This document shows positions 42,078 to 49,876 of a DNA stretch of 64,000 bases, piece after piece. The notes below the pieces were generated by a model. It was given only the letters and a program-made list of their open reading frames with translations, did no database searches and was not told where the DNA came from. Where the stretch lies: NCBI RefSeq assembly GCF_002814235.1, contig NZ_PHSU01000007.1, positions 186,001 through 250,000 of the forward strand. The letters run 5' to 3'. This DNA is from Pseudomonas sp. QS1027. GTDB taxonomy: Bacteria > Pseudomonadota > Gammaproteobacteria > Pseudomonadales > Pseudomonadaceae. The position numbers and the translations under genes were made by a program. Positions within the stretch are counted from its first letter, which is position 1, and each line of letters opens with the position of its first letter.

Positions 42078-42308
42078 ATGAAGAAGCTTGTGCTGGCGGT
42101 AGCGTTGTTGAGTCTGGCGGGAACCGCCCTTGCGGCGGGCAAGCCATGCGACGTGGTGGAGAAGGAAATCAAGGACAAGATTGAAGCCAAGGGTATCCAT
42201 GGTTATTCGCTGCAGATCGTCGATGCTGGCAGCAATACGGGTTCCGATGGCAAGACCGTTGGCCGCTGTGAGGCGGGCAAGAAGGAAATCGTCTACAAGC
42301 GCAAATAA
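42078..42308 (+). CDS. Small secreted DUF1161 protein
   Basis: The 76-residue product has a signal peptide (MKKLVLAVALLSLAGTALAA) and a mature part of about 55 residues with two cysteines (KPCDVVEKEIKDKIEAKG and GRCEAGKKEIVY), probably a disulfide. This matches DUF1161 (function unknown). A second copy lies at 44144. A terminator follows immediately. Confidence 0.85.
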   Translation: MKKLVLAVALLSLAGTALAAGKPCDVVEKEIKDKIEAKGIHGYSLQIVDAGSNTGSDGKTVGRCEAGKKEIVYKRK

Positions 42309-42326
42309 GCGTGAGTGGGTATCAAG

Positions 42327-42351
42327 GCCGGCGCCAGGCGCCGGCTTTTTT
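42327..42351 (+). terminator. Terminator after the first DUF1161 gene
   Basis: GCCGGCGCC and GGCGCCGGC form a 9-base-pair GC stem around one base, followed by TTTTTT. It lies 18 bases after the DUF1161 stop and 12 bases before the end of the convergent oxidoreductase gene. Confidence 0.85.
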
Positions 42352-42362
42352 GTCTCTGGCGG

Positions 42363-43364
42363 TCAGCCTTTCATGACCTGTGCCAGCAACTCGTAGGAAT
42401 GCAGCCGATCGGCATGTTCATACAGGTCACAGGTGAAGATCAGCTCATCGGCCTGGGTCTGCTCGATCAGGACTTCCAGCTTGGCGCGGATCTTCTCGGG
42501 GCTGCCGACCATCGCCAGGCCGAGGAAACTCGCCACCGCTTCTCTCTCGTGGGGCAGCCACAGGCCATCCATGGTTTCCACCGGCGGCCGTTGCACCAGG
42601 CTCTGGCCACGCATCAGCGCGAGGATGCGCTGGTACACCGAAGTCGCCAGGTAGTCGGCTTTTTCATCGGTATCCGCGGCCACCAGTGGCACGCCGAGCA
42701 TCACGTAGGGCTTGTCGAGCACCGCCGAAGGCTTGAAGTGATTGCGGTAGACGCGAATCGCTTCATGCATGTAGCGCGGTGCGAAATGTGAGGCGAAGGC
42801 GTAGGGCAAACCCCTTTCCCCGGCCAGCTGTGCACTGAACAGGCTTGAACCCAGCAACCAGACCGGCACCTGGGTGCCGGTGCCCGGCATGGCGATCACC
42901 CGTTGTTCCGGCGTGCGCGGGCCGAGGTAGCCCATCAGCTCAGTGACATCCTCGGGGAAGTCGTCGGCGCTGCCCGAGCGCTCGCGGCGCAAGGCCCGGG
43001 CGGTCATCTGGTCGGAACCCGGGGCTCGGCCCAGGCCCAGGTCGATACGGCCGGGGTAGAGACTTTCCAGGGTGCCGAACTGTTCAGCGATCACCAGCGG
43101 CGCATGGTTGGGCAGCATCACGCCGCCGGAACCGACGCGAATGGTCGAGGTGCCGCCCGCCAGGTAACCCAGCAGCACGGACGTGGCCGAACTGGCGATA
43201 CCGTCCATGTTGTGGTGCTCGGCGACCCAGAAGCGGTGATAGCCGAACTTTTCCACATGACGGGCCAGATCCAGCGAATTACGCAGGGATTGGCCCGGGC
43301 TGCCGTCCTGGCGCACGGGCACCAGGTCGAGGGTGGAAAACTTGATGTCGGACAGTCGCTTCAT
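42363..43364 (-). CDS. LLM-class flavin-dependent oxidoreductase
   Basis: The 333-residue product is a bacterial luciferase-like monooxygenase/oxidoreductase with FMN or F420-type folding. Landmarks are [16 protein letters not shown] at the N-terminus, [16 protein letters not shown] (about 41-56), [14 protein letters not shown] and [17 protein letters not shown]. Substrate is unknown. ATG 43364 (MKRLSDIKF) is chosen because AGGAG lies about 10 bases upstream and the extension before it lacks homology. Confidence 0.9.
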   Translation of the reverse strand: MKRLSDIKFSTLDLVPVRQDGSPGQSLRNSLDLARHVEKFGYHRFWVAEHHNMDGIASSATSVLLGYLAGGTSTIRVGSGGVMLPNHAPLVIAEQFGTLESLYPGRIDLGLGRAPGSDQMTARALRRERSGSADDFPEDVTELMGYLGPRTPEQRVIAMPGTGTQVPVWLLGSSLFSAQLAGERGLPYAFASHFAPRYMHEAIRVYRNHFKPSAVLDKPYVMLGVPLVAADTDEKADYLATSVYQRILALMRGQSLVQRPPVETMDGLWLPHEREAVASFLGLAMVGSPEKIRAKLEVLIEQTQADELIFTCDLYEHADRLHSYELLAQVMKG

Positions 43365-43584
43365 GAGCCTGCTACTCCTGTGAGGGTACGCAGGCTTCGT
43401 CTGCTGTCGAAAAACCTGCCGGTCTCCAGGGAATGTGGGCATATACCCGAGTTTCAAGGGCAGAGCTGTTTTTAACCTGCATTTTTTTCAGATGAGTCTT
43501 ACAAAGTGAACTTTGAACCAGCGTCTATCCTCAGAACCTTGACCCCGGCGTGAACCCTTCGCGTCGGCTTTTGAGGAGGCAGCT

Positions 43585-44016
43585 ATGAGTATCACGAAGA
43601 AAGCATCGGCTCATTGGGCAGGCGACCTGAAAACCGGTATCGGTTCCATTTCCACGGAAACCGGGGTGTTGCGCGAAGCGCCGTACGGTTTCAAGGCGCG
43701 TTTCGAAGGCGGCAAGGGCACCAACCCGGAAGAACTGATCGGCGCCGCGCACGCGGGGTGTTTCTCCATGGCCTTTTCGATGATCCTCGGCGATGCCGGG
43801 CTCAAGGCCGACAGTATCGACACCCAGGCCGAAGTGACCCTGGATCAGGTCGACGGCGGCTTTGCGATCACCGCGGTGCACTTGATTCTCAAGGCGAAAA
43901 TTCCCGGTGCCAGCCAGCAGCAGTTCGATGAACTGAGCAAAAAGGCCAAGGAAGGTTGCCCGGTGTCCAAGGTGCTGAACGCGAAGATCAGCCTGGACGC
44001 GACCCTGGTGCACTGA
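43585..44016 (+). CDS. OsmC-family peroxiredoxin
   Basis: The 143-residue protein belongs to the OsmC family, which reduces organic hydroperoxides. The two redox cysteines are C59 in [13 protein letters not shown] and C124 in [31 protein letters not shown] is the usual approach to the first. It lies between the two DUF1161 genes, followed by a 127-base gap. Confidence 0.92.
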   Translation: MSITKKASAHWAGDLKTGIGSISTETGVLREAPYGFKARFEGGKGTNPEELIGAAHAGCFSMAFSMILGDAGLKADSIDTQAEVTLDQVDGGFAITAVHLILKAKIPGASQQQFDELSKKAKEGCPVSKVLNAKISLDATLVH

Positions 44017-44143
44017 TCGGGCTGCGGCAAGCGCCGGGTGTGAGGTGGATCAGAACTTGGCGGGTGCAATTGTGGTCGAATGATGTGGTGGCAGCTTCTG
44101 CGTACGCCCTTGCGGCGCGCTGCCGTAGTCAAGGAGTTCGACC

Positions 44144-44389
44144 ATGAAACGTATTGCCCTGGGGATTTTCTGTTGCGCACTGGCCACTTCGGCCTCGGCC
44201 TCGGCCTTGGCCGCGACCAAGCCGTGTGAAGAGCTCAAGGCCGAGATCGAAACCAAGATCCAGGCGTCCGGCGTCAGTTCCTACACTCTGGAAATCGTCG
44301 CCACCCATGACGTCCACGACCAGAATATGGTCGTGGGCAGTTGCGAAGGTGGCAGCAAGAAAATCATCTACCAGAAGAACGATCGCTGA
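44144..44389 (+). CDS. Second small secreted DUF1161 protein
   Basis: The 81-residue product has a signal peptide (MKRIALGIFCCALATSASAS) and two mature cysteines in KPCEELKAEIETKIQASG and GSCEGGSKKIIYQK. It is a clear paralogue of the protein at 42078, with the same spacing and C-terminal I-Y-x-K. The lipoprotein gene on the other strand ends 7 bases beyond. Confidence 0.85.
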   Translation: MKRIALGIFCCALATSASASALAATKPCEELKAEIETKIQASGVSSYTLEIVATHDVHDQNMVVGSCEGGSKKIIYQKNDR

Positions 44390-44395
44390 AGCTGG

Positions 44396-44812
44396 CTACG
44401 GAATGCAGAACACATTGTTTTGCTCGGCCACCACTTCACCCTTGTCGTTGTACAGCCGCGCGCTGGCGTTGAAGCCCAGGGCGATGCCCTCCAGGCGGTA
44501 ACGCTGGCCGGCTTCGAAGTGGTCGTAGTGCACGCTCAGATAGCACAGACGATTCGGCGGATCGGTGTTCATCGCCATGCCGCCGACATAGACCTCGAAA
44601 TCGAAACGCGCCAGGAGGTCATGGCTGCCCGGTGTCACCTGGAAAAAGCGTCCGTCGCGCAGACGCTGCTTGTCCAGGCTTTCGGCCATGATCACCGTGC
44701 CAGTGTGGGTGTCCAGGTCGACCCAGGCCATTTGCGGGTTCACCGCCGGTAACGGACTGATACAGCCGCCCAGGCTGGCGAGGGCGAAAAGTACGGGGAG
44801 ATGTTTACGCAT
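44396..44812 (-). CDS. Hypothetical lipoprotein
   Basis: The 138-residue product has a lipobox, LASLGGC, after a short signal (MRKHLPVLFA), so Cys17 should be lipidated. The rest has beta-type segments and the motif GTVIMAESLDKQRLRDGRFF. A similar hypothetical protein exists in Pseudomonas near this position, but its role is unknown to me. Confidence 0.75.
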   Translation of the reverse strand: MRKHLPVLFALASLGGCISPLPAVNPQMAWVDLDTHTGTVIMAESLDKQRLRDGRFFQVTPGSHDLLARFDFEVYVGGMAMNTDPPNRLCYLSVHYDHFEAGQRYRLEGIALGFNASARLYNDKGEVVAEQNNVFCIP

Positions 44813-44982
44813 GATGTTTCCACTCTGTTCAGGAGATCAGCATACCCGCGTTCAGGGGCTCCGGGCGTGAAGCTTGTGGTGGCGGGGCCTGCCTGCGGTG
44901 AACAGCTCAACCTCGATAATCTTCATGGAAAAGTCTTCAGCCCGCGCGCTAGTCTTGTGTCTGCTCCTTGCTGGTGACTCCC

Positions 44983-46032
44983 ATGATGTTCAGGCCCGTG
45001 GTACGCAGTTCGATAGGCGCCTTGCTGCTGTTGCTCGGTGGTTGCAGCAGTCTCGATTATTATAGCCAACTGGCCGGTGGCCAGCTGAGCCTGTTGCAGG
45101 CTCGGGAGCCGGTGGCCGAGGTGATTGCCGACCCGACCCGTGACCCGAAGCTGCGCGAACACCTGGCCCAGTCCCAGCGGGCGCGGGCCTTTGCCAGCGA
45201 GCATCTGCACCTGCCGGATAACCGCAGTTACCGTTTGTATGCGGATATCAAACGCCCTTATGTGGTCTGGAATGTCTTCGCCACGCCGGAATTTTCCCTG
45301 ACCCCGCAGCAGCACTGTTTCCCGATTGCCGGCTGCGTGGCCTATCGCGGCTATTACAACCAGGGCGCGGCGCGGGGTGAGGCGGCGCTGCAGAAACAGC
45401 AGGGCATGGACGTGTATATCGGTGGGGTCGAGGCCTACTCGACCCTGGGCTGGTTCGACGACCCGATTATCAGTTCGATGCTGACCTGGGGCGACGAGCG
45501 CCTGGCAACGCTGATCTTTCATGAGCTGGCGCACCAGCGCTTTTATGTGAAGGATGACACCGAGTTCAACGAGTCCTATGCCAACTTCGTCGAGCAGGAA
45601 GGCACGCGGCAATGGCGGACGGCGCGAGGCTTGCCACCGGCCAAGGTCAATGAGGTGGCGCAGAAGGATCAGTTTATCGAGCTGGTGCTGAATACCCGGG
45701 CGCGCTTGCAGCAGCTGTATGCGCAGGCGTTGCCGGTTGAGCAGATGCGGGAGCGCAAGGCGCAGGAGTTCCAGCGCTTGCGTGACGAATACCATCAGAT
45801 GCAGGCGAGTCAGTGGGCCGGCGACAAGCGTTATGACGCCTGGATCAATGGGCCGCTGAATAACGCCAAGCTGCTGCCCTTCGGGCTGTATGACCAGTGG
45901 GTGCCGGCGTTTGCGGCGTTGTTCAAACAGGTGAATGGCGATTGGCCGTCGTTCTTCAAGGCCGTGGAAAGGCTTGGGGGCTTACCGGTCGACGAGCGTA
46001 CGGCGGCGTTGCGCAAGTTGATGCCCGGCTGA
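44983..46032 (+). CDS. Lipoprotein-type zinc aminopeptidase (DUF2265 family)
   Basis: The 349-residue protein carries a lipobox (LLLLLGGCSS) near residue 22 and the zinc motif HELAHQ at about residue 186, with a downstream NESYANFVEQEG that supplies the third ligand. This is the aminopeptidase/DUF2265 family. It is probably anchored to the membrane and acts in the periplasm. Start choice is uncertain: ATG 44983 or 44986, neither with a clear ribosome site; an in-frame TTG at 44968 is less likely. Confidence 0.85.
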   Translation: MMFRPVVRSSIGALLLLLGGCSSLDYYSQLAGGQLSLLQAREPVAEVIADPTRDPKLREHLAQSQRARAFASEHLHLPDNRSYRLYADIKRPYVVWNVFATPEFSLTPQQHCFPIAGCVAYRGYYNQGAARGEAALQKQQGMDVYIGGVEAYSTLGWFDDPIISSMLTWGDERLATLIFHELAHQRFYVKDDTEFNESYANFVEQEGTRQWRTARGLPPAKVNEVAQKDQFIELVLNTRARLQQLYAQALPVEQMRERKAQEFQRLRDEYHQMQASQWAGDKRYDAWINGPLNNAKLLPFGLYDQWVPAFAALFKQVNGDWPSFFKAVERLGGLPVDERTAALRKLMPG

Positions 46033-46040
46033 CTGACGCT

Positions 46041-46066
46041 TTCGCGGGCAAGCCCTGCTCCTACAG
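46041..46066. repeat. Single REP-like element
   Basis: The sequence CGCGGGCAAGCCCTGCTCCTACAG (24 bases) resembles one half of a Pseudomonas REP pair and has no inverted partner here. It follows the aminopeptidase gene, between it and the convergent HAD gene. Confidence 0.6.
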
Positions 46067-46094
46067 GTCCCGTTTCATCCTGCGGTCCAGCACC

Positions 46095-46739
46095 TTACAC
46101 AAACGCCCGATGCAACTGCGCCAACGTCTCGAAATGATAAGTCGGCTGCTGCGCACTCAATTCCTCGAAACTGCCAAACCCATACCCCACCGCCGCCGCA
46201 TCCAGACCATTGCGCTGCGCACCGATCAGGTCGTGCTTGCGGTCGCCGATCATCAGCGTGTCCTTCGGTTCCAGCCCTTCTTCGGCCATCAGGTGGGCAA
46301 TCAGCTCGACCTTGTCGGTCCGCGTGCCATCCAGCTCGCTGCCGTAGATCACCTTGAAGTGCCGGGCAAAATCGAAATGCCGGGCAATCTCCCGGGCAAA
46401 CACCCAGGGCTTGGACGTGGCGATATACAGCGTGCGCCCCTGCCCGCTCAACAGCTCCAGCAACGGCGTGACCCCTTCGAACACCCGGTTCTCATACAGC
46501 CCGGTGACCTTGAAGCGCTCCCGGTAGAAGTTCACCGCCTCCCAGGCCTTGGCCTCGTCAAACCCGTAGAACTGCATGAACGCCTGCAACAACGGCGGGC
46601 CGATAAAGTGTTCGAGCTTGCCGAGGTCCGGCTCGTCGATACCCAGTTTGCCCAGCGCGTACTGGATCGAACGGGTGATGCCCTCGCGCGGGTCGGTCAG
46701 GGTGCCGTCGAGGTCGAAGAGAATCGTCTGGTAATGCAT
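46095..46739 (-). CDS. HAD-family hydrolase, phosphoglycolate-phosphatase-like
   Basis: The 214-residue HAD protein has the nucleophile motif FDLDGTLTDP, a helical cap, motif II TLYIATSK, and MIGDRKHDLIGAQRNG (motif III/IV). The cap and length resemble phosphoglycolate phosphatase (Gph), but it is not in that gene's usual context, so the substrate is uncertain. It is 27 bases downstream of the gamma-carbonic anhydrase gene on the same strand. Confidence 0.87.
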   Translation of the reverse strand: MHYQTILFDLDGTLTDPREGITRSIQYALGKLGIDEPDLGKLEHFIGPPLLQAFMQFYGFDEAKAWEAVNFYRERFKVTGLYENRVFEGVTPLLELLSGQGRTLYIATSKPWVFAREIARHFDFARHFKVIYGSELDGTRTDKVELIAHLMAEEGLEPKDTLMIGDRKHDLIGAQRNGLDAAAVGYGFGSFEELSAQQPTYHFETLAQLHRAFV

Positions 46740-46766
46740 GGGATGTCCTGGTTGTACAAAAAATAA

Positions 46767-47315
46767 TCAATCGACCTGATGATAACCTTCGGCCATGTGC
46801 AGGTCCTTGAGCTTCACGTAGTTCGCCGCGCTGTAGGTGAAAAACGCCCGCTCCTTGTCCGTCAACGCCCGCGCCTGCTTGACCGGGCTGCCGACATAGA
46901 GAAAACCGCTTTCCAGGACCTTGCCCGGCGGCACCAGGCTGCCGGCGCCGACGATCACCTCGTCCTCGATCACCGCGCCGTCCATGACGATGCTGCCCAT
47001 GCCGATCAGAATCCGGCTGCCCACCGTGCAGCCATGCAGCATGACCTTGTGGGCAATGGTCACGTCGTCGCCGATCAGTAGCGGGAAGCCGTCGGGGTTG
47101 AAAGGCCCGGCGTGGGTGATATGCAACACGCAGCCGTCCTGCACGCTGGTGCGCTGGCCGATACGGATGCGGTGCATGTCGCCACGGATCACGGTCAACG
47201 GCCAGATGGAGCTGTCGGCGCCGATTTCGACGTCGCCGATCACCACCGCCGAACGGTCGACAAAGGCCCGTTCACCGAGTGCCGGCGTGAGGTTCTGATA
47301 GGTACGAAGGGTCAC
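46767..47315 (-). CDS. Gamma-carbonic-anhydrase-family protein (YrdA type)
   Basis: The 182-residue protein is a left-handed beta-helix of hexapeptide repeats. The zinc-binding histidines appear in SVQDGCVLHITH (about 60-72) and IAHKVMLHGC. YrdA-type proteins have weak or unproven carbonic anhydrase activity. I chose GTG 47315 (TLRTYQN), matching relatives, over longer in-frame starts. It is divergent from prlC, with about 90 bases between start codons. Confidence 0.88.
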   Translation of the reverse strand: MTLRTYQNLTPALGERAFVDRSAVVIGDVEIGADSSIWPLTVIRGDMHRIRIGQRTSVQDGCVLHITHAGPFNPDGFPLLIGDDVTIAHKVMLHGCTVGSRILIGMGSIVMDGAVIEDEVIVGAGSLVPPGKVLESGFLYVGSPVKQARALTDKERAFFTYSAANYVKLKDLHMAEGYHQVD

Positions 47316-47404
47316 GATAGGCGCTCTCTCTTTGGGTGATAGCTGCGGTCGACGTCGATTGTAATTAAGATGGGCCCATGTTTCTTCCAGCCAAGGTGCC
47401 AACC

Positions 47405-49456
47405 GTGAGCGTGAACAACCCTCTTCTGCAGTCCTACGACCTGCCGCCGTTCTCGGCGATCCGCGCGGAACACGTGCTGCCGGCCATCGAACAGATCCTG
47501 GCGGACAACCGTGCGGCCATCGCCGACATCCTCGCCGCCCAGGGCCAACAGCCTACCTGGGCCGGGCTGATCCTGGCGATGGATGAACTCAACGATCGCC
47601 TGGGCGCCGCCTGGAGTCCGGTCAGCCACCTCAATGCGGTGTGCAACAGCGCCGAATTGCGTGAAGCCTACGAGGCCTGCCTGCCGGCCTTGAGCGCCTA
47701 CTCCACGGAGCTGGGCCAGAACCGTGAACTGTTCCAGGCGTTCGAAGCCCTGGCGAACAGCCCGCAGGCCGCCAGCTTCGACGTGGGCCAGAAAACCATC
47801 CTCGAACACTCCCTGCGCGACTTCCGCCTGTCGGGTATCGACCTGCCGCCCGAGCAGCAGCAGCGCTATGCCGAAGTGCAGAGCAAGCTGTCCGAACTGG
47901 GCAGCCGCTTCTCCAACCAGTTGCTCGACGCGACCCAGGCCTGGACCCGGCACGTCACCGATGAGGCCGGTCTTGCCGGGCTGAGCGATTCCTCCAAGGC
48001 GCAAATGGCCGCCGCAGCCCAGGCCAAGGGCCTGGACGGCTGGTTGATCACCCTGGAATTCCCGAGCTACTACGCGGTGATGACCTACGCCCAGGACCGC
48101 GCCCTGCGCGAAGAGGTGTACGCCGCCTACTGCACCCGGGCCTCGGACCAGGGCCCGAATGCGGGCAAGTACGACAATGGTCCGGTGATGGAAGAGATCC
48201 TCGACCTGCGCCAGGAACTGGCCCAATTGTTGGGTTTCGCCAGCTTCTCGGAATTGAGCCTGGCAACCAAGATGGCCGATTCCAGCGACCAGGTGCTGAC
48301 CTTCCTGCGTGACCTGGCCAAGCGCAGCAAGCCGTTTGCCGCCCAGGACCTGCAGCAGCTCAAGGCCTACGCCGCCGAGCAAGGCTGCGCCGAGCTGCAA
48401 AGCTGGGACAGCGGTTACTACGGCGAGAAGCTGCGTGAACAACGCTACAGCGTTTCCCAGGAAGCCCTGCGCGCGTACTTCCCGATCGACAAGGTGCTGG
48501 GCGGCCTGTTCGCCATTGTCCAGCGCCTGTACGGCATCGAGATTGCCGAGCAGAGCGGTTTCGACACCTGGCACCCGGATGTCCGCCTGTTCGAAATCAA
48601 GGAAAACGGCCAGCACGTCGGGCGTTTCTTCTTTGACCTCTATGCCCGCGCCAACAAGCGCGGCGGGGCCTGGATGGACGGCGCCCGCGACCGTCGGCGT
48701 ACCGTCGATGGTGTACTGCAAAGTCCGGTGGCCAACCTGGTGTGCAACTTTGCCCCGGCCGACAGCGGCAAGCCGGCCCTGCTGACCCATGACGAAGTCA
48801 CCACCCTGTTCCACGAATTCGGCCATGGCCTGCACCACCTGCTGACCCGCGTCGAGCATGCCGGCGTATCCGGTATCAATGGCGTGGCCTGGGATGCCGT
48901 GGAGCTGCCGAGCCAGTTCATGGAGAACTGGTGCTGGGAGCCCGAAGGCCTGGCGCTGATCTCCGGCCACTACGAAAGCGGCGAGTCGCTGCCCCAGGAC
49001 CTGCTGGAAAAAATGCTCGCGGCGAAGAACTTCCAGTCCGGGCTGATGATGGTGCGCCAGCTGGAATTCTCGCTGTTCGACTTCGAACTGCATGCCACCC
49101 ACGGTGATGGCCGCAGCGTGGCGCAGGTTCTCGAAGGCGTGCGCGACGAGGTCTCGGTGATGCGTCCGCCGGCCTACAACCGCTTCCCCAACAGCTTTGC
49201 GCACATTTTCGCCGGCGGTTACGCGGCGGGCTACTACAGCTACAAGTGGGCCGAAGTGCTGTCGGCCGACGCCTTCTCCAAGTTCGAGGAAGACGGTGTG
49301 CTGAACGCGCAGACCGGGCGTGCCTTCCGTGAAGCGATCCTGGCGCGCGGTGGCTCCCAGGCGCCGATGGTGCTGTTCGTCGACTTCCGTGGCCGCGAGC
49401 CGTCGATTGACGCACTCTTGCGTCACAGCGGCCTGAGCGAGGATGCCGCGGCATGA
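47405..49456 (+). CDS. prlC: Oligopeptidase A (M3 family zinc peptidase)
   Basis: PrlC degrades oligopeptides, including signal peptides, in the cytoplasm. The 683-residue protein has the M3 zinc motif HEFGH (H470, E471, H474) and the third ligand E500 25 residues later. Substrate-pocket residues in FAHIFAGGYAAGYYSYKW are conserved. GTG 47405 (SVNNPLLQSYDLPPFS) follows AAGGTG by 6 bases, and relatives start at the same residue. The stop overlaps the yheV-type gene in ATGA. A degenerate paralogue lies just downstream. Confidence 0.96.
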   Translation: MSVNNPLLQSYDLPPFSAIRAEHVLPAIEQILADNRAAIADILAAQGQQPTWAGLILAMDELNDRLGAAWSPVSHLNAVCNSAELREAYEACLPALSAYSTELGQNRELFQAFEALANSPQAASFDVGQKTILEHSLRDFRLSGIDLPPEQQQRYAEVQSKLSELGSRFSNQLLDATQAWTRHVTDEAGLAGLSDSSKAQMAAAAQAKGLDGWLITLEFPSYYAVMTYAQDRALREEVYAAYCTRASDQGPNAGKYDNGPVMEEILDLRQELAQLLGFASFSELSLATKMADSSDQVLTFLRDLAKRSKPFAAQDLQQLKAYAAEQGCAELQSWDSGYYGEKLREQRYSVSQEALRAYFPIDKVLGGLFAIVQRLYGIEIAEQSGFDTWHPDVRLFEIKENGQHVGRFFFDLYARANKRGGAWMDGARDRRRTVDGVLQSPVANLVCNFAPADSGKPALLTHDEVTTLFHEFGHGLHHLLTRVEHAGVSGINGVAWDAVELPSQFMENWCWEPEGLALISGHYESGESLPQDLLEKMLAAKNFQSGLMMVRQLEFSLFDFELHATHGDGRSVAQVLEGVRDEVSVMRPPAYNRFPNSFAHIFAGGYAAGYYSYKWAEVLSADAFSKFEEDGVLNAQTGRAFREAILARGGSQAPMVLFVDFRGREPSIDALLRHSGLSEDAAA

Positions 49457-49740
49457 GTGAGGCACCTGTGATCAAGACCAAGAAGCGCTTTATCGCCGGG
49501 GCGGTCTGCCCGGCGTGCAGCGAGCAGGACAAGCTGATGATGTGGAGCGAGGACGACGTTCCGCACCGTGAGTGCGTGGCTTGCGGTTATGCCGACACCC
49601 TGAATGAACAGGGCTTGTCGGTGCCCAAGGAGCTGGGTACGCGGGTCAATACCGCACCGGTCAAGGCGCCGCAGGACAACAAGGTCCAGACCGTACAGTT
49701 CTTTCCCAATCCCAAGCTGAAAAAGCCCGACGGCCAGTAA
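49453..49740 (+). CDS. YheV-family zinc-ribbon protein
   Basis: The 95-residue protein has a four-cysteine ribbon, CPAC...CVAC, flanked by basic residues, and the C-terminal TVQFFPNPKLKKP. It matches the YheV family, whose function is unknown. It is coupled to prlC by a 4-base overlap, which is conserved in Pseudomonas. Confidence 0.9.
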   Translation: MSEAPVIKTKKRFIAGAVCPACSEQDKLMMWSEDDVPHRECVACGYADTLNEQGLSVPKELGTRVNTAPVKAPQDNKVQTVQFFPNPKLKKPDGQ

Positions 49741-49834
49741 TCAAGTCGTTCCCCTGTCCCGGGTCGCTCAAGGCCCGGGATGTCTTATCCCTGCATCACT
49801 CCTGAAGAGGCCGGCCTCCCTAAGCTGGGTCTTT

Positions 49835-49863
49835 ACGCAAACCGGCTTTTGGTCTGCGTTTTT
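49835..49863 (+). terminator. Terminator-like hairpin abutting the ribosome site of the prlC paralogue
   Basis: ACGCAAACC and GGTCTGCGT pair (one mismatch) and are followed by a T-run TTTTT. The hairpin ends one base before AAGGAG (49865-49870), the ribosome site of the next gene. It should end the prlC-yheV transcript, yet a promoter for the downstream gene must overlap or lie inside it unless read-through occurs. Confidence 0.65.
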
Positions 49864-49876
49864 CAAGGAGTGAACT

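Noticed and set aside
47312..49465. 717-codon open frame on the minus strand
   Set aside because: Antisense to prlC, with no recognisable domain and no ribosome site.
49748..49790. TCCCGGG / CCCGGGA stem after the YheV gene as a terminator
   Set aside because: A 7-base stem without a T-run. The hairpin at 49835-49863 is the better terminator candidate.
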